From: Labilibaculum antarcticum
GTDB lineage: Bacteria > Bacteroidota > Bacteroidia > Bacteroidales > Marinifilaceae
Direction of reading: 5' to 3'
Assembly (NCBI RefSeq): GCF_002356295.1
Contig: NZ_AP018042.1
Location: 1,830,361-1,894,360, forward strand
Length of the DNA: 64,000 nucleotides
In this document: positions 27,005 to 37,436 of the stretch, one piece after another
Layout of the letters: the number at the start of each line of letters is the position of its first letter
Position numbering within the stretch: position 1 is the stretch's first letter
The notes under the pieces: model-generated
The model's database searches: none
Seen by the model: the letters and a program-made list of their open reading frames with translations, nothing else
Told to the model about the DNA's origin: nothing
Position numbers and translations under genes: made by a program

Positions 27005-30000
27005 TTAATTGAATTTACCTCCCAAAACACAGGTTTTCTTATAGGTTCGAACTTCACCATTTGGACTGAACAATTCGATGTATACCAGATAAATACCAAT
27101 TGACGCTCTCTCCCTTTTTGAAGTTAGTCCATCCCAAAACACAGAATCCTCATTTGCCAAGTTCACATTACTTGCCAATTTTCTAATTTCAATTCCCATT
27201 GAATTATAAATACGAATTGAAGTCAAAAAACCATCCTCTTCCATTTTGAAGTTAATCAAAAGACGATCATCAATACCATCATTATCGGGGGTGAATACCT
27301 GAGAGGATAAACTTATTTCAGACTCAGCAAGATCGACATCACTATAAACTGAATTTTGAAGACCCGGAGTTCCAAATCCAATATTCTGAGCTGCCGATTG
27401 CCAATTAGATTCACGATTTGTCTCTTCGATTGGATTTATTCTTTCTAAAGAAACTCCTTCTACCGAAGCCAATAATCCGAAATGCATATCCTCATTGTAT
27501 GCAAAATCATCAATGATTATATTATTAGAAGTAATAACAACCCTTCCGGCATCGTCAGAAAAAGAGGGTAAAGATTTTATTCGACAGAAAACATCAGGAT
27601 TAGATGTAAAATAATTTTGCTGAACATTGAGAGTATCCTTAGTCACCAATATATATTCTTTGGGATGAAGGTATTTATCTGAAATTGAAACTTCCCCAAA
27701 CAATTCAAAATTGTCCGTTCTGCCAGCCAATTCCACTTGTGCTAAATCAATTACTTTATCGGATACATTCACAATCTCTACATAATCCGATCCATCGGGA
27801 TAAGGATTAAATAAAACTTCATTTATCACCAAATCACCTTCTGAAATGATTCCCGGTATCCAAAACTCATATTCTTTAGTAAGAATCGAATTCCCAGCTA
27901 AATCCTTAATATTGTTTGATAATACAAGTTGATATTGACTGTTTTTTACAAAATCATCCTGAAAATACAACTGGAATTCTTTACCTATGATATCCGATTG
28001 AATTACTTCATTTGGATGAATTACCTCAGATGATAGTGTGAAATTTGACAATTTAAATACTCCGGAACTATCAATTGGCTCACTAAAAACAAGTTGTAAA
28101 CAATTACCAGAAACAGAGTGGCAATATTCAAGACTTGGTGCAATAAAATCCTGATTTTCAGCATAAATTGAATTTAACTTGCCTGGAGTTCCTCCCAATT
28201 CATTTACCGAAGCCTTCCAATTATTTTCCTGCCATGACGTATTTTTAGGATCAAGTCGTTCCAAAGACCAGCCTCCGTCCGATTTTTCATCCGACTGATA
28301 CCATGAATCTGAATAATATATCTGATCAATAATTAAATTCTCGGCGGATAAAATTTCAATTGCTCCTCCTGAATTTGTTAATCCGGGGAAACTACTTACT
28401 CCCAGGACATCTGCAAACGAACTAAATTCTTCTGCCGCAGATTTTGAACACAAAACCAAATAAGCTTTGGCTGCAATTGTATCCAAATCTAAAAGTGTTT
28501 CCTTCTCACCAACTTTTAAAATCCAATTCTCAATGGATATGGGATATTCACTGGCATTGTACAATTCAATAAATTCGTATTCCGGCAGCCCGGCAGAAGG
28601 AGTTTCATCTGCCATGATTTCGTTTATCACGATATCGTTGGAATGAACCTCATGCCAAATAAAATTCAAAACTGTATCCAGTACATTTCCACACTCATCC
28701 TGCAAGCTGGAAATAGTTAGTTGTTGCTCCTGACCATCTTCAAAAGAATTGGCAAACTCAAGGTGAACAGTCATTGGCGTTACCACTGTAATTGTTGACG
28801 CAGGATTATTATTCAACGAATAATTCTGGAGACTAAGCAAGGATAATTTGTCTATTTGTTCACTCAACTCTATAGATAAATGGGTTTTAGACAATACTCT
28901 TAAATGAGAAACTACTGGAGCAAAATTGTCGATATTATTCCCATGAATGGAATTTTCTTTTCCAGGTGTTCCTCCAGTTTCTCTCTTTGACCCGGACCAA
29001 TTGCTCATCGTACTGCAAGTATTCAAAGGATCGATTCGCTCCAAAGACCAGCCTCCGTCCGATTTTTCATCAGACCGGTACCATGAATCCGAATAGGAAA
29101 CCTTATCAATAACAACCTTCTCTTCGGATTGAATTTCAATTGTTTTTCCTGAATTTGTTAATCCAGGAAAAGCGCTAACTCCTAACACATCTCCAAATTC
29201 TAAAAATTGATCCGCAGCAATTGTAGCACAGAGTATCAAATAAGCATTTGATGCAATGCGAAACTCACCTAAAACAGTCTCTTTCTCTCCTACTTTTAAA
29301 ACCCAATTGTTGATGGATATAGGATGTTCACTGGTATTGTACAATTCAATAAATTCATATTCAGGTAGCCCAACAGGAGGAGTTTCATCTGCCATGATTT
29401 CGTTTATTACAATATCGTTGGAATGAACCTCATGCCAAATAAAATTCAAAACTGTATCCAGCACATTACCACACTCATCCTGCAAGCCGGAAATAGTTAG
29501 TTGTTGCTCCTGACCATCTTCAAAAGAATTGTCAAACTCAAGGCGAACAGTCATCGGCGTTTCCACTGTAATTGTTGACGCAGGATTATTATTCAACAAA
29601 TAATTCTGGAGACTAAGCAAGGATAATGTGTCGATTTGTTCACTCAACTCCACTGAAAGGTGATTTTTAGACAAAACCCTTAAATGAGAAACTACTGGAG
29701 GAAAATTGTCGATATTATTCCCATGAATGGAATTTTCTTTTCCAGGTGTTCCTCCAGTTTCTCTCTTTGACCCGGACCAATTGCTCATCGTACTGCAAGT
29801 ATTCAAAGGATCGATTCGCTCCAAAGACCAGCCTCCGTCCGATTTTTCATCAGACCGGTACCATGAATCCGAATAGGAAACCTGATCAATAACAACCTTC
29901 TCAGCAGATTGAATTTCAATTGTTTTTCCTGAATTTGTTAATCCAGGAAAAGCGCTAACTCCTAACACATCTCCAAATTCTAAAAATTGATCCACAGCAA

Positions 30001-33000
30001 TTGTAGAACAGAGTATCAAATAAGCATTTGATGCAATGCAAAACTCACCTAAAATAGTCTCTTTCTCTCCTACCTTTACAATCCAATTATCAATGGATAT
30101 AGGATATTCACTGGCATTATACAGTTCAATAAATTCATATTCCGGCAGCCCAACAGAAGGAATTTCATCTGCCATGATTTCGTTTATCACGATATCGGAA
30201 ACCTGTGCAGGAGCAAAATATCCAAATTTAATTGTTTCATATTTCCGCGTCGCTCCTTTAGAATCAGTTATATTTGAAATCTCAAGTTGATAATCACCCG
30301 TTTTAAGATCATTATTCAATACCAATAATAAATTACTATCTGCATTGCCAGCTAACACATCAAATTCACAAGACTCTCCTCCCTCTATTCCCAATTTAAA
30401 GTTTTCAATTTTGGAAGATGCCAAAAGATCCAAATCTTCGGAATATTCCAAAAGCAACGAGTCTTGTCCAACAATCTCATAAGATTTTAAAAATGGAGCC
30501 GTGTTAATGGATTCTATTTCTAAATTATCAAACCAAAGATTTCCGGCTCTTGAAGCTGTTTCGAAAGTAAACTCCAAACCAGAAAACCATTCCTCTGCAT
30601 CTAAACTCACTTCAGACTCAATCGCTCCTGCAGTAATCCAATTCTCTTTATTTCCCAATCGGTTATATTCCATTTCCCACACGCCATTCGGATTATAAGT
30701 TAATTGAATTGCTACCGCTTCATTTTCATTCCAGTTGAATCCTGATTCCAATAAAACATTCAAATTCTGATCTTTATCCAAACTCCACAAACTCAAAATA
30801 TCACTTGATCCACTTTGATTTACTCCAACAGAATATTTGGTAACCGCCACATTCGGATCAGAATTATCCATTAATAAATGAAAGACAAATTTATTTCCCG
30901 AAGATGGATCCCAATCGCCATTTCTAATTATAAAACTCCAATTAATTGCACTCGATTTTGGATCGAATCCCAATAAATCTTTAGAAATATAACTTTCTCC
31001 AAACTCAGCTGATAAGTTGTGTTTCAATGAATATCCACCAGCAATTGGAAGGTATGAAGAAGCAATCCAGTCTCCACTATTTATCCATTTTTCAAGACTT
31101 TTTGATTCGAAATTTTCATCAATATCTAATTCATCTTTTCCCAAAAGAATATTGATTGAATCAGATTTAAGATTCGATTCAACCTTCAAACCAAAATCTT
31201 CTGTTCCATTGTATTGAATAGAATCAAAATCAACGCCTCCATTTTTAAATTGGAGATTATTTCCTGCAACAATTAATTCCCCATCCCCTTCAAGCAAACT
31301 GAGTTGAACTGCTCCAATTACGTCTTTATCGACGTTATCAAAATTATCACATGCAGTAATTTTCAAAGAGAATTTCTCATTTGAATCATTAATCCCAAAA
31401 GGGTACGAAGAAAAAGAGAGTTTACTTGCTTCTGTATTAATGAAATGAATATTGGATCGAATATCTTCAGATAACAACTCCTCTATATTGGAACCACTTT
31501 CCAAACATTTCCACTGATGATACTTTGGTATTTCAACCTGAATATTTGCATTATCCGGAAGCTGACCTTTCCGAAAAAAGATAGCCAGAGATAAGCTTAT
31601 TTCTGAATTGTTAGAAAGCTCCAATACTCCTTTAGATGAATTAAACTCAATTTCGCCGTCACTAATATCAGATGTTGTAGCTATAACTTCAGCATTTAAA
31701 AGTAAGACTGCCCCTGAAATATGTTTTGACCATGAAAATGAATGCTCAGGATATGCATTATAAAATTTCAAATTTGAAATCGTTGTTGGCAACTGATCGT
31801 GAGTTGCAACATCTGATATTTTAAAATTAAGAATAGATATGGCTTCATCTTGAGTTATTGCCAAAGAACTAAGAGGTTTCGCTAATACAGGACTATCCAA
31901 GCCGATTACAGAGGTTTTATCAACACCGGATATATAATCACTCAATATCGTTGGGAAATGATCGCATTCGGCCTGAATTGTGAAATTTTCCGCTTCACTA
32001 TAAATTAAATCCTCCCATCGAAAATATCCATCCGCACTTGTAAGTTTTAAATTTTCTGATGAAAGTTCACCATTCCCAGAAGCCAGAGAAAGTTCTATGT
32101 CAAACTCAGAGTTTGTATCAATGTTTCCCAAACTATCAGCAAGCTGAACAACGATTGTGAATTGTTCCTGATAATTTACTGATTCAGGAATAGTTTGAAA
32201 TAGCATTTCCTTTGCCTTTACTTCCAGAATAAACTCTGGACCTGTCAAATTACCAGTAAATTTAGAACTCAAACCACTGCCGCTTTCGGAAATTAACCAG
32301 CTTGGATGCAAAGAGTCTATTTCCATTTGAAATAATTCTTCATCAATAGTCTTTCCCTCTTTTAAAAAAGCCAGAACAGAATACACAACAGTACCTTCAT
32401 CCGGAATTTCTCTGTTAAGCTCAGATTCAAAGAATTGAATATCCAATTGATCATCATCAATGGAAGTCTCAATATCTATTACCTTTCCATCAACTTTTAA
32501 TATGAACTTTTCAATGGTTTTTTCCCAATTCACTTGATTTTTCTTCGAACCAACCAATTTAATCTGTTCCAAGAGCGTTGAAGAATCATCATTCCCCGAA
32601 TCCGTCACCGAAAATCTAAAGACTTCAAAAGCATCTGTTTCCTTAATCAAAAGAGAAGATATGATTGAATCAGAGAAATATGAATCATCAACATTTACAG
32701 ATGATTCATGTGTATTCTCAATCAATATATTGCTAGAAACCGTTTTGGGCAACACATCGTTAGTTACGGCCAATTTAATGAACCCCGGAATAGAATATTT
32801 CAATGAATCAAAGCGAGTTTCCCCCTTTTCAAATAAATCCTGAAATCCGTTAACTGACTCCAACTCGGCCGATCCATCTTCCAACAACAAACTAACCGAT
32901 TGATTTGCATCTAAATCCTTATTATTAAAGTCATCCACGGCATTAATCAAAACAGAAAAATACTGATTCCGAATAAGAGAATCGGGACACTCAGAGAATA

Positions 33001-34093
33001 TCATTCGCGTAGCCTCAACATCAATTCGATGAGTTGCAGAAGAAAGCATTTCATTTGCTAAATTAAAACCAGATCCCGAGCTATAAGTGATAAATCCTCG
33101 GGCTGATTCTTTACAATGAAATTGAAATGTTTCCCCATCTGTTAAAGGATGATCGGAATTTAAATAACAACGCAATTCAAATTCGATCTTTTCTGTATCT
33201 GGAATGGTAATTTGATTTTCTGCAAAATCCATGACAATAGAATCCTCTTCAATAAAAATGCTTTCCGGAATTATTTCTTCATCATTTGAATATAAAGACA
33301 AGCCCCCAAAACAATCTTTCCAATTCATTCCATTGTCAGGAATAGAATTATAGAAAGTCATTTTCGCAAGTTTAGTTGGTAAGCCATCTGTTGCTTCCAC
33401 TGTTTCATCAATAATAAATCGGAAACACGGCAAAGCCAGTTCTTTATAAGTATTATTATTTGTGTTGAACTGAACCGATTCAACGAAATTATCAGAAGCC
33501 AGAATTTGAGTTAGATTATCACTTTCTGGTACAATTGCAGTTCCGTTTACTACAACATTATCAAAATAGACCAAATCGCCTGCATTTGGATTATTCAACC
33601 GGACAATTATTTCCAAACTGGATCCGTTTAAACCAGATTGAGTTGCATTTACACTCCCCCAATTACCAATATTCTGACCATTCAATTCAAAAATAATCTC
33701 CTCTGAGCCATCAATTACATAGTATGCTTTTGCATATTTACTTGAATTTGTAGAACTTCCCGTTTCTGCTAATAACATAGAAATTGAAATCTCTGTGTAG
33801 CCAGAAATGTCAACCAACTTACTCCTCCAAACCGCTTCTCCATCACAATCCTTGGCTTCAAACCTCCCACCACCCGTTCCTACAACCATCACGTAATCGT
33901 CGTCATCAGAGAGAGTGCAGTTAGAAACATCCAAAGACCAATCAGTAATTCCTACTATATCTGAAGAACTACTCCAATAACCTTTTCCAATATCATTGGC
34001 AAAATTTATTTCCCAGATATCATCAGCGTACAAACAATTACTGTTCAATAGAAACAGCAATGAAAACAATTTAAGGCAAAGAGTTTTTTTCAT
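27005..34093 (-). CDS. Giant secreted protein with lamin-tail repeats
   Basis: A 2,362-residue protein, the largest here. A signal peptide (residues 1-24, ending LYADD) is followed by beta-rich modules. Three related filamin-like segments start near residues 365, 625 and 900 (RMIFSEC, EMLFQTI, KLSFSSY). Four lamin-tail domains begin with DIVINEIMADE or DLVINEVLFNP near 1301, 1561, 1821 and 2085, alternating with Ig-like modules (SHLRVLSK...). The C-terminus (about 2275-2362: FTPDNDGIDDRL, IRIYNSMGIEIRKL, FWDGLTSK, GIYLVYIEL) resembles the gliding-motility/type IX secretion C-terminal domains. It is probably exported across the outer membrane and attached to the surface, as an adhesin or matrix protein; that is inference. 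The DNA has 780-bp internal repeats. It is single and divergent from asd. Confidence 0.85.
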   Translation of the reverse strand: MKKTLCLKLFSLLFLLNSNCLYADDIWEINFANDIGKGYWSSSSDIVGITDWSLDVSNCTLSDDDDYVMVVGTGGGRFEAKDCDGEAVWRSKLVDISGYTEISISMLLAETGSSTNSSKYAKAYYVIDGSEEIIFELNGQNIGNWGSVNATQSGLNGSSLEIIVRLNNPNAGDLVYFDNVVVNGTAIVPESDNLTQILASDNFVESVQFNTNNNTYKELALPCFRFIIDETVEATDGLPTKLAKMTFYNSIPDNGMNWKDCFGGLSLYSNDEEIIPESIFIEEDSIVMDFAENQITIPDTEKIEFELRCYLNSDHPLTDGETFQFHCKESARGFITYSSGSGFNLANEMLSSATHRIDVEATRMIFSECPDSLIRNQYFSVLINAVDDFNNKDLDANQSVSLLLEDGSAELESVNGFQDLFEKGETRFDSLKYSIPGFIKLAVTNDVLPKTVSSNILIENTHESSVNVDDSYFSDSIISSLLIKETDAFEVFRFSVTDSGNDDSSTLLEQIKLVGSKKNQVNWEKTIEKFILKVDGKVIDIETSIDDDQLDIQFFESELNREIPDEGTVVYSVLAFLKEGKTIDEELFQMEIDSLHPSWLISESGSGLSSKFTGNLTGPEFILEVKAKEMLFQTIPESVNYQEQFTIVVQLADSLGNIDTNSEFDIELSLASGNGELSSENLKLTSADGYFRWEDLIYSEAENFTIQAECDHFPTILSDYISGVDKTSVIGLDSPVLAKPLSSLAITQDEAISILNFKISDVATHDQLPTTISNLKFYNAYPEHSFSWSKHISGAVLLLNAEVIATTSDISDGEIEFNSSKGVLELSNNSEISLSLAIFFRKGQLPDNANIQVEIPKYHQWKCLESGSNIEELLSEDIRSNIHFINTEASKLSFSSYPFGINDSNEKFSLKITACDNFDNVDKDVIGAVQLSLLEGDGELIVAGNNLQFKNGGVDFDSIQYNGTEDFGLKVESNLKSDSINILLGKDELDIDENFESKSLEKWINSGDWIASSYLPIAGGYSLKHNLSAEFGESYISKDLLGFDPKSSAINWSFIIRNGDWDPSSGNKFVFHLLMDNSDPNVAVTKYSVGVNQSGSSDILSLWSLDKDQNLNVLLESGFNWNENEAVAIQLTYNPNGVWEMEYNRLGNKENWITAGAIESEVSLDAEEWFSGLEFTFETASRAGNLWFDNLEIESINTAPFLKSYEIVGQDSLLLEYSEDLDLLASSKIENFKLGIEGGESCEFDVLAGNADSNLLLVLNNDLKTGDYQLEISNITDSKGATRKYETIKFGYFAPAQVSDIVINEIMADEIPSVGLPEYEFIELYNASEYPISIDNWIVKVGEKETILGEFCIASNAYLILCSTIAVDQFLEFGDVLGVSAFPGLTNSGKTIEIQSAEKVVIDQVSYSDSWYRSDEKSDGGWSLERIDPLNTCSTMSNWSGSKRETGGTPGKENSIHGNNIDNFPPVVSHLRVLSKNHLSVELSEQIDTLSLLSLQNYLLNNNPASTITVETPMTVRLEFDNSFEDGQEQQLTISGLQDECGNVLDTVLNFIWHEVHSNDIVINEIMADETPPVGLPEYEFIELYNTSEHPISINNWVLKVGEKETVLGEFRIASNAYLILCATIAADQFLEFGDVLGVSAFPGLTNSGKTIEIQSEEKVVIDKVSYSDSWYRSDEKSDGGWSLERIDPLNTCSTMSNWSGSKRETGGTPGKENSIHGNNIDNFAPVVSHLRVLSKTHLSIELSEQIDKLSLLSLQNYSLNNNPASTITVVTPMTVHLEFANSFEDGQEQQLTISSLQDECGNVLDTVLNFIWHEVHSNDIVINEIMADETPSAGLPEYEFIELYNASEYPISIENWILKVGEKETLLDLDTIAAKAYLVLCSKSAAEEFSSFADVLGVSSFPGLTNSGGAIEILSAENLIIDQIYYSDSWYQSDEKSDGGWSLERLDPKNTSWQENNWKASVNELGGTPGKLNSIYAENQDFIAPSLEYCHSVSGNCLQLVFSEPIDSSGVFKLSNFTLSSEVIHPNEVIQSDIIGKEFQLYFQDDFVKNSQYQLVLSNNIKDLAGNSILTKEYEFWIPGIISEGDLVINEVLFNPYPDGSDYVEIVNVSDKVIDLAQVELAGRTDNFELFGEVSISDKYLHPKEYILVTKDTLNVQQNYFTSNPDVFCRIKSLPSFSDDAGRVVITSNNIIIDDFAYNEDMHFGLLASVEGVSLERINPIEETNRESNWQSAAQNIGFGTPGLQNSVYSDVDLAESEISLSSQVFTPDNDGIDDRLLINFKMEEDGFLTSIRIYNSMGIEIRKLASNVNLANEDSVFWDGLTSKRERASIGIYLVYIELFSPNGEVRTYKKTCVLGGKFN
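28590..30193 (-). repeat. 780-bp tandem repeats within the giant gene
   Basis: The segments at 28634-29413 and 29414-30193 are near-identical at an exact 780-bp offset; for example the 60 bp from 28981 and from 29761 agree base for base. Each encodes one lamin-tail plus one Ig-like module (260 residues). A third, more diverged unit follows towards 27850. Confidence 0.9.
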
Positions 34094-34187
34094 GGAAAAT
34101 TCCTTTTAAATTTGAGTTGCTTTTTGAATTAGAAGCTAATTTAACTATAATCAAATTTATAATCAATTATTTAAATCGAATTATGTT

Positions 34188-35177
34188 ATGAGAATTGCAG
34201 TTGTTGGCGCCACAGGTCTGGTTGGTCAGAAAATACTGGAAGTTCTGGAAGAAAGAAATTTTCAGATTAGTGAATTATATCCTGTAGCCAGTGAAAAATC
34301 TGTAGGAAAGGAAGTTGTATTTAATGGAAAAAAATACAAAGTAATCAGTATGGCAAGTGCAATTGAATTAAAACCACAAATTGCAATCTTTTCAGCTGGT
34401 GGGGACACCTCTTTAAAATGGGCTCCTGAATTCGCAAAAGTAGGTACGACTGTTGTTGATAACTCGTCGGCATGGCGAATGGATAAGAATAAAAAATTAG
34501 TTGTTCCGGAAATCAATGCTGTCGATTTAACCACAGAAGACAAAATTATTGCAAATCCAAATTGCTCAACCATACAGTTGGTTGTTGCTCTTGCACCTTT
34601 GCATAAGCGATACAAAATGGAACGCTTAGTTATCTCAACTTATCAATCAATTACCGGAACTGGTGTTAAAGCCGTTACGCAGTTTGAAAATGAGAGAAAT
34701 GGTATTCAAGGCGAAATGGCATATCCATACGAAATCGACAAGAATTGTATTCCTCATTGTGATGTATTCACTGAAAATGGCTACACCAAAGAAGAGATGA
34801 AACTGGCTAATGAAACCAAGAAAATCTTAAAAGATGATAGCATCAGAGTAACTGCTACTGCGGTACGAGTACCTGTAGTTGGCGGACATTCTGAATCGGT
34901 AAATATCGAATTTGCAAATGATTTTGATTTGGATGAAGTCCGAAAAATTCTTTCGGAAACCGATGGCGTAATTGTTCAAGATAATTTGGACAATAACGAA
35001 TATCCAATGGCAAAATACGCACATGGAAAAGATGAAGTTTTTGTTGGCAGAATTCGTAGAGATTTCTCAAATCCAAACACTTTAAACCTCTGGATTGTCT
35101 CAGACAATCTTAGAAAAGGAGCAGCTACAAATGCGGTTCAAATCGCAGAGTTCCTTGGGAAAAACAATCTTGTATAA
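34188..35177 (+). CDS. asd: Aspartate-semialdehyde dehydrogenase
   Basis: A 329-residue NADPH-dependent enzyme that reduces aspartyl phosphate to aspartate semialdehyde, the branch point to lysine/diaminopimelate, threonine and methionine. The N-terminal Rossmann motif is VVGATGLVGQ (residues 4-13). The catalytic Cys is in ANPNCSTIQ at about residue 127, QSITGTG at about 154 follows, and the catalytic His lies in VRVPVVGGHSESV at about 235. Length is normal. It stands alone, divergent from the giant surface-protein gene (94 bp between) and closed by a terminator. It supplies the diaminopimelate that Mpl recycles. Confidence 0.96.
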   Translation: MRIAVVGATGLVGQKILEVLEERNFQISELYPVASEKSVGKEVVFNGKKYKVISMASAIELKPQIAIFSAGGDTSLKWAPEFAKVGTTVVDNSSAWRMDKNKKLVVPEINAVDLTTEDKIIANPNCSTIQLVVALAPLHKRYKMERLVISTYQSITGTGVKAVTQFENERNGIQGEMAYPYEIDKNCIPHCDVFTENGYTKEEMKLANETKKILKDDSIRVTATAVRVPVVGGHSESVNIEFANDFDLDEVRKILSETDGVIVQDNLDNNEYPMAKYAHGKDEVFVGRIRRDFSNPNTLNLWIVSDNLRKGAATNAVQIAEFLGKNNLV

Positions 35178-35185
35178 CACTATAA

Positions 35186-35222
35186 ATAAGGCCAATGAAA
35201 ACAATTTCATTGGCCTTTGTAT
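35186..35222. terminator. Terminator between asd and hflX
   Basis: A 13-bp stem AAGGCCAATGAAA / TTTCATTGGCCTT with loop ACAA lies 10 bp after the asd stop; T-rich on the plus strand and A-rich upstream. Confidence 0.85.
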
Positions 35223-35300
35223 TATTTGCGAATAGCACTAACTTCACACGTACGAAACCCATTCGTACACTAACTAAAAACTAGTTATATTCCCTAAGGA

Positions 35301-36527
35301 TTAATCCATCAAATTAGAATAATCCTGATATAAAAAACTATTATACGGAAATCGAGCTGAATGAATTTCCTTTACTACATCATAAACTACCTCGCGAAAT
35401 TCCTCAATATTTTGCTTATGAATTGCCGAAATGAACAAACAAGGAGTATCTCCTTTTGCAATCCACATCTGCTTTAATTCCTCTAAACTATAATTCTCTT
35501 TGGTTTTCGGTAAAAGATCGTCCTCATCTTTTTTCACGTAAGTGAAAGCATCAATTTTATTAAAAACTAAGAATGTTGGTTTTTCACGCTTATCTATTTC
35601 GAGCATTGTTTCATTAACAACCTTAATTTGATCTTCGAAATTAGGGTGAGAAATATCAACGACATGTAAAATTACATCTGCTTCACGAACCTCATCCAAG
35701 GTTGATTTAAATGATTCGACCAAATTATGAGGCAATTTTCTTATGAATCCAACAGTATCGGCCAATAAAAATGGCACATTCTGAATAACTACTTTACGAA
35801 CAGTAGTATCTAATGTTGCAAAAAGCTTATTCTCAGCAAACACTTCAGATTTACTAATCATGTTCATTAAAGTCGACTTGCCCACGTTGGTGTAACCAAC
35901 CAAAGCAACACGAACCATTTTCCCGCGATTTTTACGCTGAGTTGCTTTTTGCTTATCAATTTTTATTAAATCTTCCTTAAGCTTGGATATTTTATCAAGA
36001 ATTATTCTTCGGTCAGTCTCAATCTGTGTTTCTCCAGGACCACGCATACCTATTCCCCCACGCTGACGCTCAAGGTGAGTCCACATTCTTGTTAATCGTG
36101 GAAGTAAATATTGATACTGAGCCAACTCCACTTGAGTCTTAGCATTTGCTGTTTGAGCACGACTGGCAAATATATCGAGAATCAAATTTGTTCTGTCCAA
36201 AATTTTACGTTCCAATGCGCGCTCGATATTCCTTAGCTGTGACGGTGAAAGTTCATCATCGAATATTACCAATTTAATGTCCTTATTCTTTTCCAGATAA
36301 TCAAGAATTTCCTCAAGTTTACCCGTTCCAACAAATGTTTTTGGATGAGGATAATCCATTTTTTGAGTGAAACGCTTAACCGTTTCTGCCCCAGCAGTTA
36401 AGGCTAGGAAATCCAGTTCGTCAAGATACTCCTTAACCAAACCTTCTGTCATATTTTTTGATTTGTCAATAACACCAATCAAAATCGCTTTTTCTACTTC
36501 TTTATCTAATATCAGCTTCTCTCCCAT
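35301..36527 (-). CDS. hflX: GTPase HflX
   Basis: A 408-residue ribosome-associated GTPase that rescues or splits stalled ribosomes under stress. The N-terminal HflX domain includes the FVGTGKLEEI (about residue 63) and FDDELSPSQLRNIE segments. A central coiled region follows with RGGIGMRGPGETQIE (about 155-170), the HflX signature. G1 is VGYTNVGKST (about 210), G3 DTVGFIRKLP (about 255) and G4 FNKIDA (about 340). Length is typical for the family. A hairpin with a minus-strand T tract separates it from the TonB-like gene upstream, so it probably has its own promoter. Confidence 0.94.
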   Translation of the reverse strand: MGEKLILDKEVEKAILIGVIDKSKNMTEGLVKEYLDELDFLALTAGAETVKRFTQKMDYPHPKTFVGTGKLEEILDYLEKNKDIKLVIFDDELSPSQLRNIERALERKILDRTNLILDIFASRAQTANAKTQVELAQYQYLLPRLTRMWTHLERQRGGIGMRGPGETQIETDRRIILDKISKLKEDLIKIDKQKATQRKNRGKMVRVALVGYTNVGKSTLMNMISKSEVFAENKLFATLDTTVRKVVIQNVPFLLADTVGFIRKLPHNLVESFKSTLDEVREADVILHVVDISHPNFEDQIKVVNETMLEIDKREKPTFLVFNKIDAFTYVKKDEDDLLPKTKENYSLEELKQMWIAKGDTPCLFISAIHKQNIEEFREVVYDVVKEIHSARFPYNSFLYQDYSNLMD

Positions 36528-36693
36528 TTAATCAATTTGCAAAAAACAAAGGCTTAATTGCCTTTGCATAAAACTCTTTCCTAATTTAAAGACAGACAGC
36601 AAAGCCTATCTAAAAACAAATACAATTAACAAAGTACGGAAATTATTGGGCAAAAATAAACAATATTCAACAAAGCATCTGCGATTAAGGCAT

Positions 36694-36724
36694 AAAAAAA
36701 GAGGCTCTGAAAAATCAGAGCCTC
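36694..36724 (-). terminator. Terminator of the TonB-like gene
   Basis: A perfect 10-bp stem GAGGCTCTGA / TCAGAGCCTC (36701-36724) with loop AAAA. The adjoining run of A on the plus strand gives a T tract on the minus strand, 29 bp past the stop at 36753. Confidence 0.9.
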
Positions 36725-36752
36725 AAATATCTAGAATAACGATAGATTCAGT

Positions 36753-37436
36753 TTATTGCAATTGGAAGTTAATAGGTACAGTATAAGATACTTTTACCGC
36801 TTTACCTCGCTGCTTACCTGGCTTCCATTTAGGCATTTCACCAATTACGCGAATAGCTTCCTTGTCCAATGATGGATCAACTCCACGTACTACACGAATC
36901 TGCTCAACCTGCCCAACTTTGTTTACAACGAAAGTAACAAAAACACGACCGGTAATACCATTTTCCTGTGCAATTACAGGATATTTAACAGATTTAGCAA
37001 TCCATTTCTGTAATTCCAAAGTTCCTCCTGGAAATTCAGGCATATCTTCTACAATCACAAAAACCTGAGCTTCATCTTCTTCTTCTTCTTCGGCTACAAC
37101 CTGAATTTCAACTTCAGTATCCATGTCAGCGTCAGAATCTTCAATCTCTAGTTCATCCTCAATCTCCTCTTCATTGTCAACGATGTTCAAAACATCAGCA
37201 ATTTTAGGAGCTGGTGGTGGTGGTGGTGGTGGCTTAACAGGTTCTTGTCTAGTAACAGGAATCATTTCCTCCTCTGCCTCCATCTCTTGTTGATCTTGCA
37301 GGCCAGTAGCTTCGCTAGAATCTACAGTCCATTCAAATGCAAGAAGTACAAAGGCAAGAGTAAGAGCCAGACCAATCTCAAGAAAAAGACCTCTCTTATT
37401 TTCAAGATCTGCTTTTGGTGACTTCTTAACTTCCAT
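36753..37436 (-). CDS. TonB-family energy-transducing protein
   Basis: A 227-residue protein: a short basic N-terminus, one membrane helix (about 17-35, LFLEIGLALTLAFVLLAF), a Pro run (PPPPPPP, about 69-75), a long acidic linker, and a C-terminal TonB domain (about 135-227: PVIAQENGITGRVFVTFVV, given in part, then VRGVDPSLDKEAIRV and MPKWKPGKQRG). TonB couples the proton-motive force to outer-membrane receptors. No exbB or exbD genes adjoin, and Bacteroidota carry several TonB-like proteins, so which receptors it serves is unknown. The acidic linker in place of the usual Lys/Pro-rich one is common in the phylum. Confidence 0.88.
   Translation of the reverse strand: MEVKKSPKADLENKRGLFLEIGLALTLAFVLLAFEWTVDSSEATGLQDQQEMEAEEEMIPVTRQEPVKPPPPPPPAPKIADVLNIVDNEEEIEDELEIEDSDADMDTEVEIQVVAEEEEEDEAQVFVIVEDMPEFPGGTLELQKWIAKSVKYPVIAQENGITGRVFVTFVVNKVGQVEQIRVVRGVDPSLDKEAIRVIGEMPKWKPGKQRGKAVKVSYTVPINFQLQ

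Noticed and set aside
28590-30193. Possible insertion element because of the 780-bp direct repeats
   Set aside because: The repeats stay in one reading frame and encode lamin-tail and Ig modules of the same protein, with no transposase or inverted ends.
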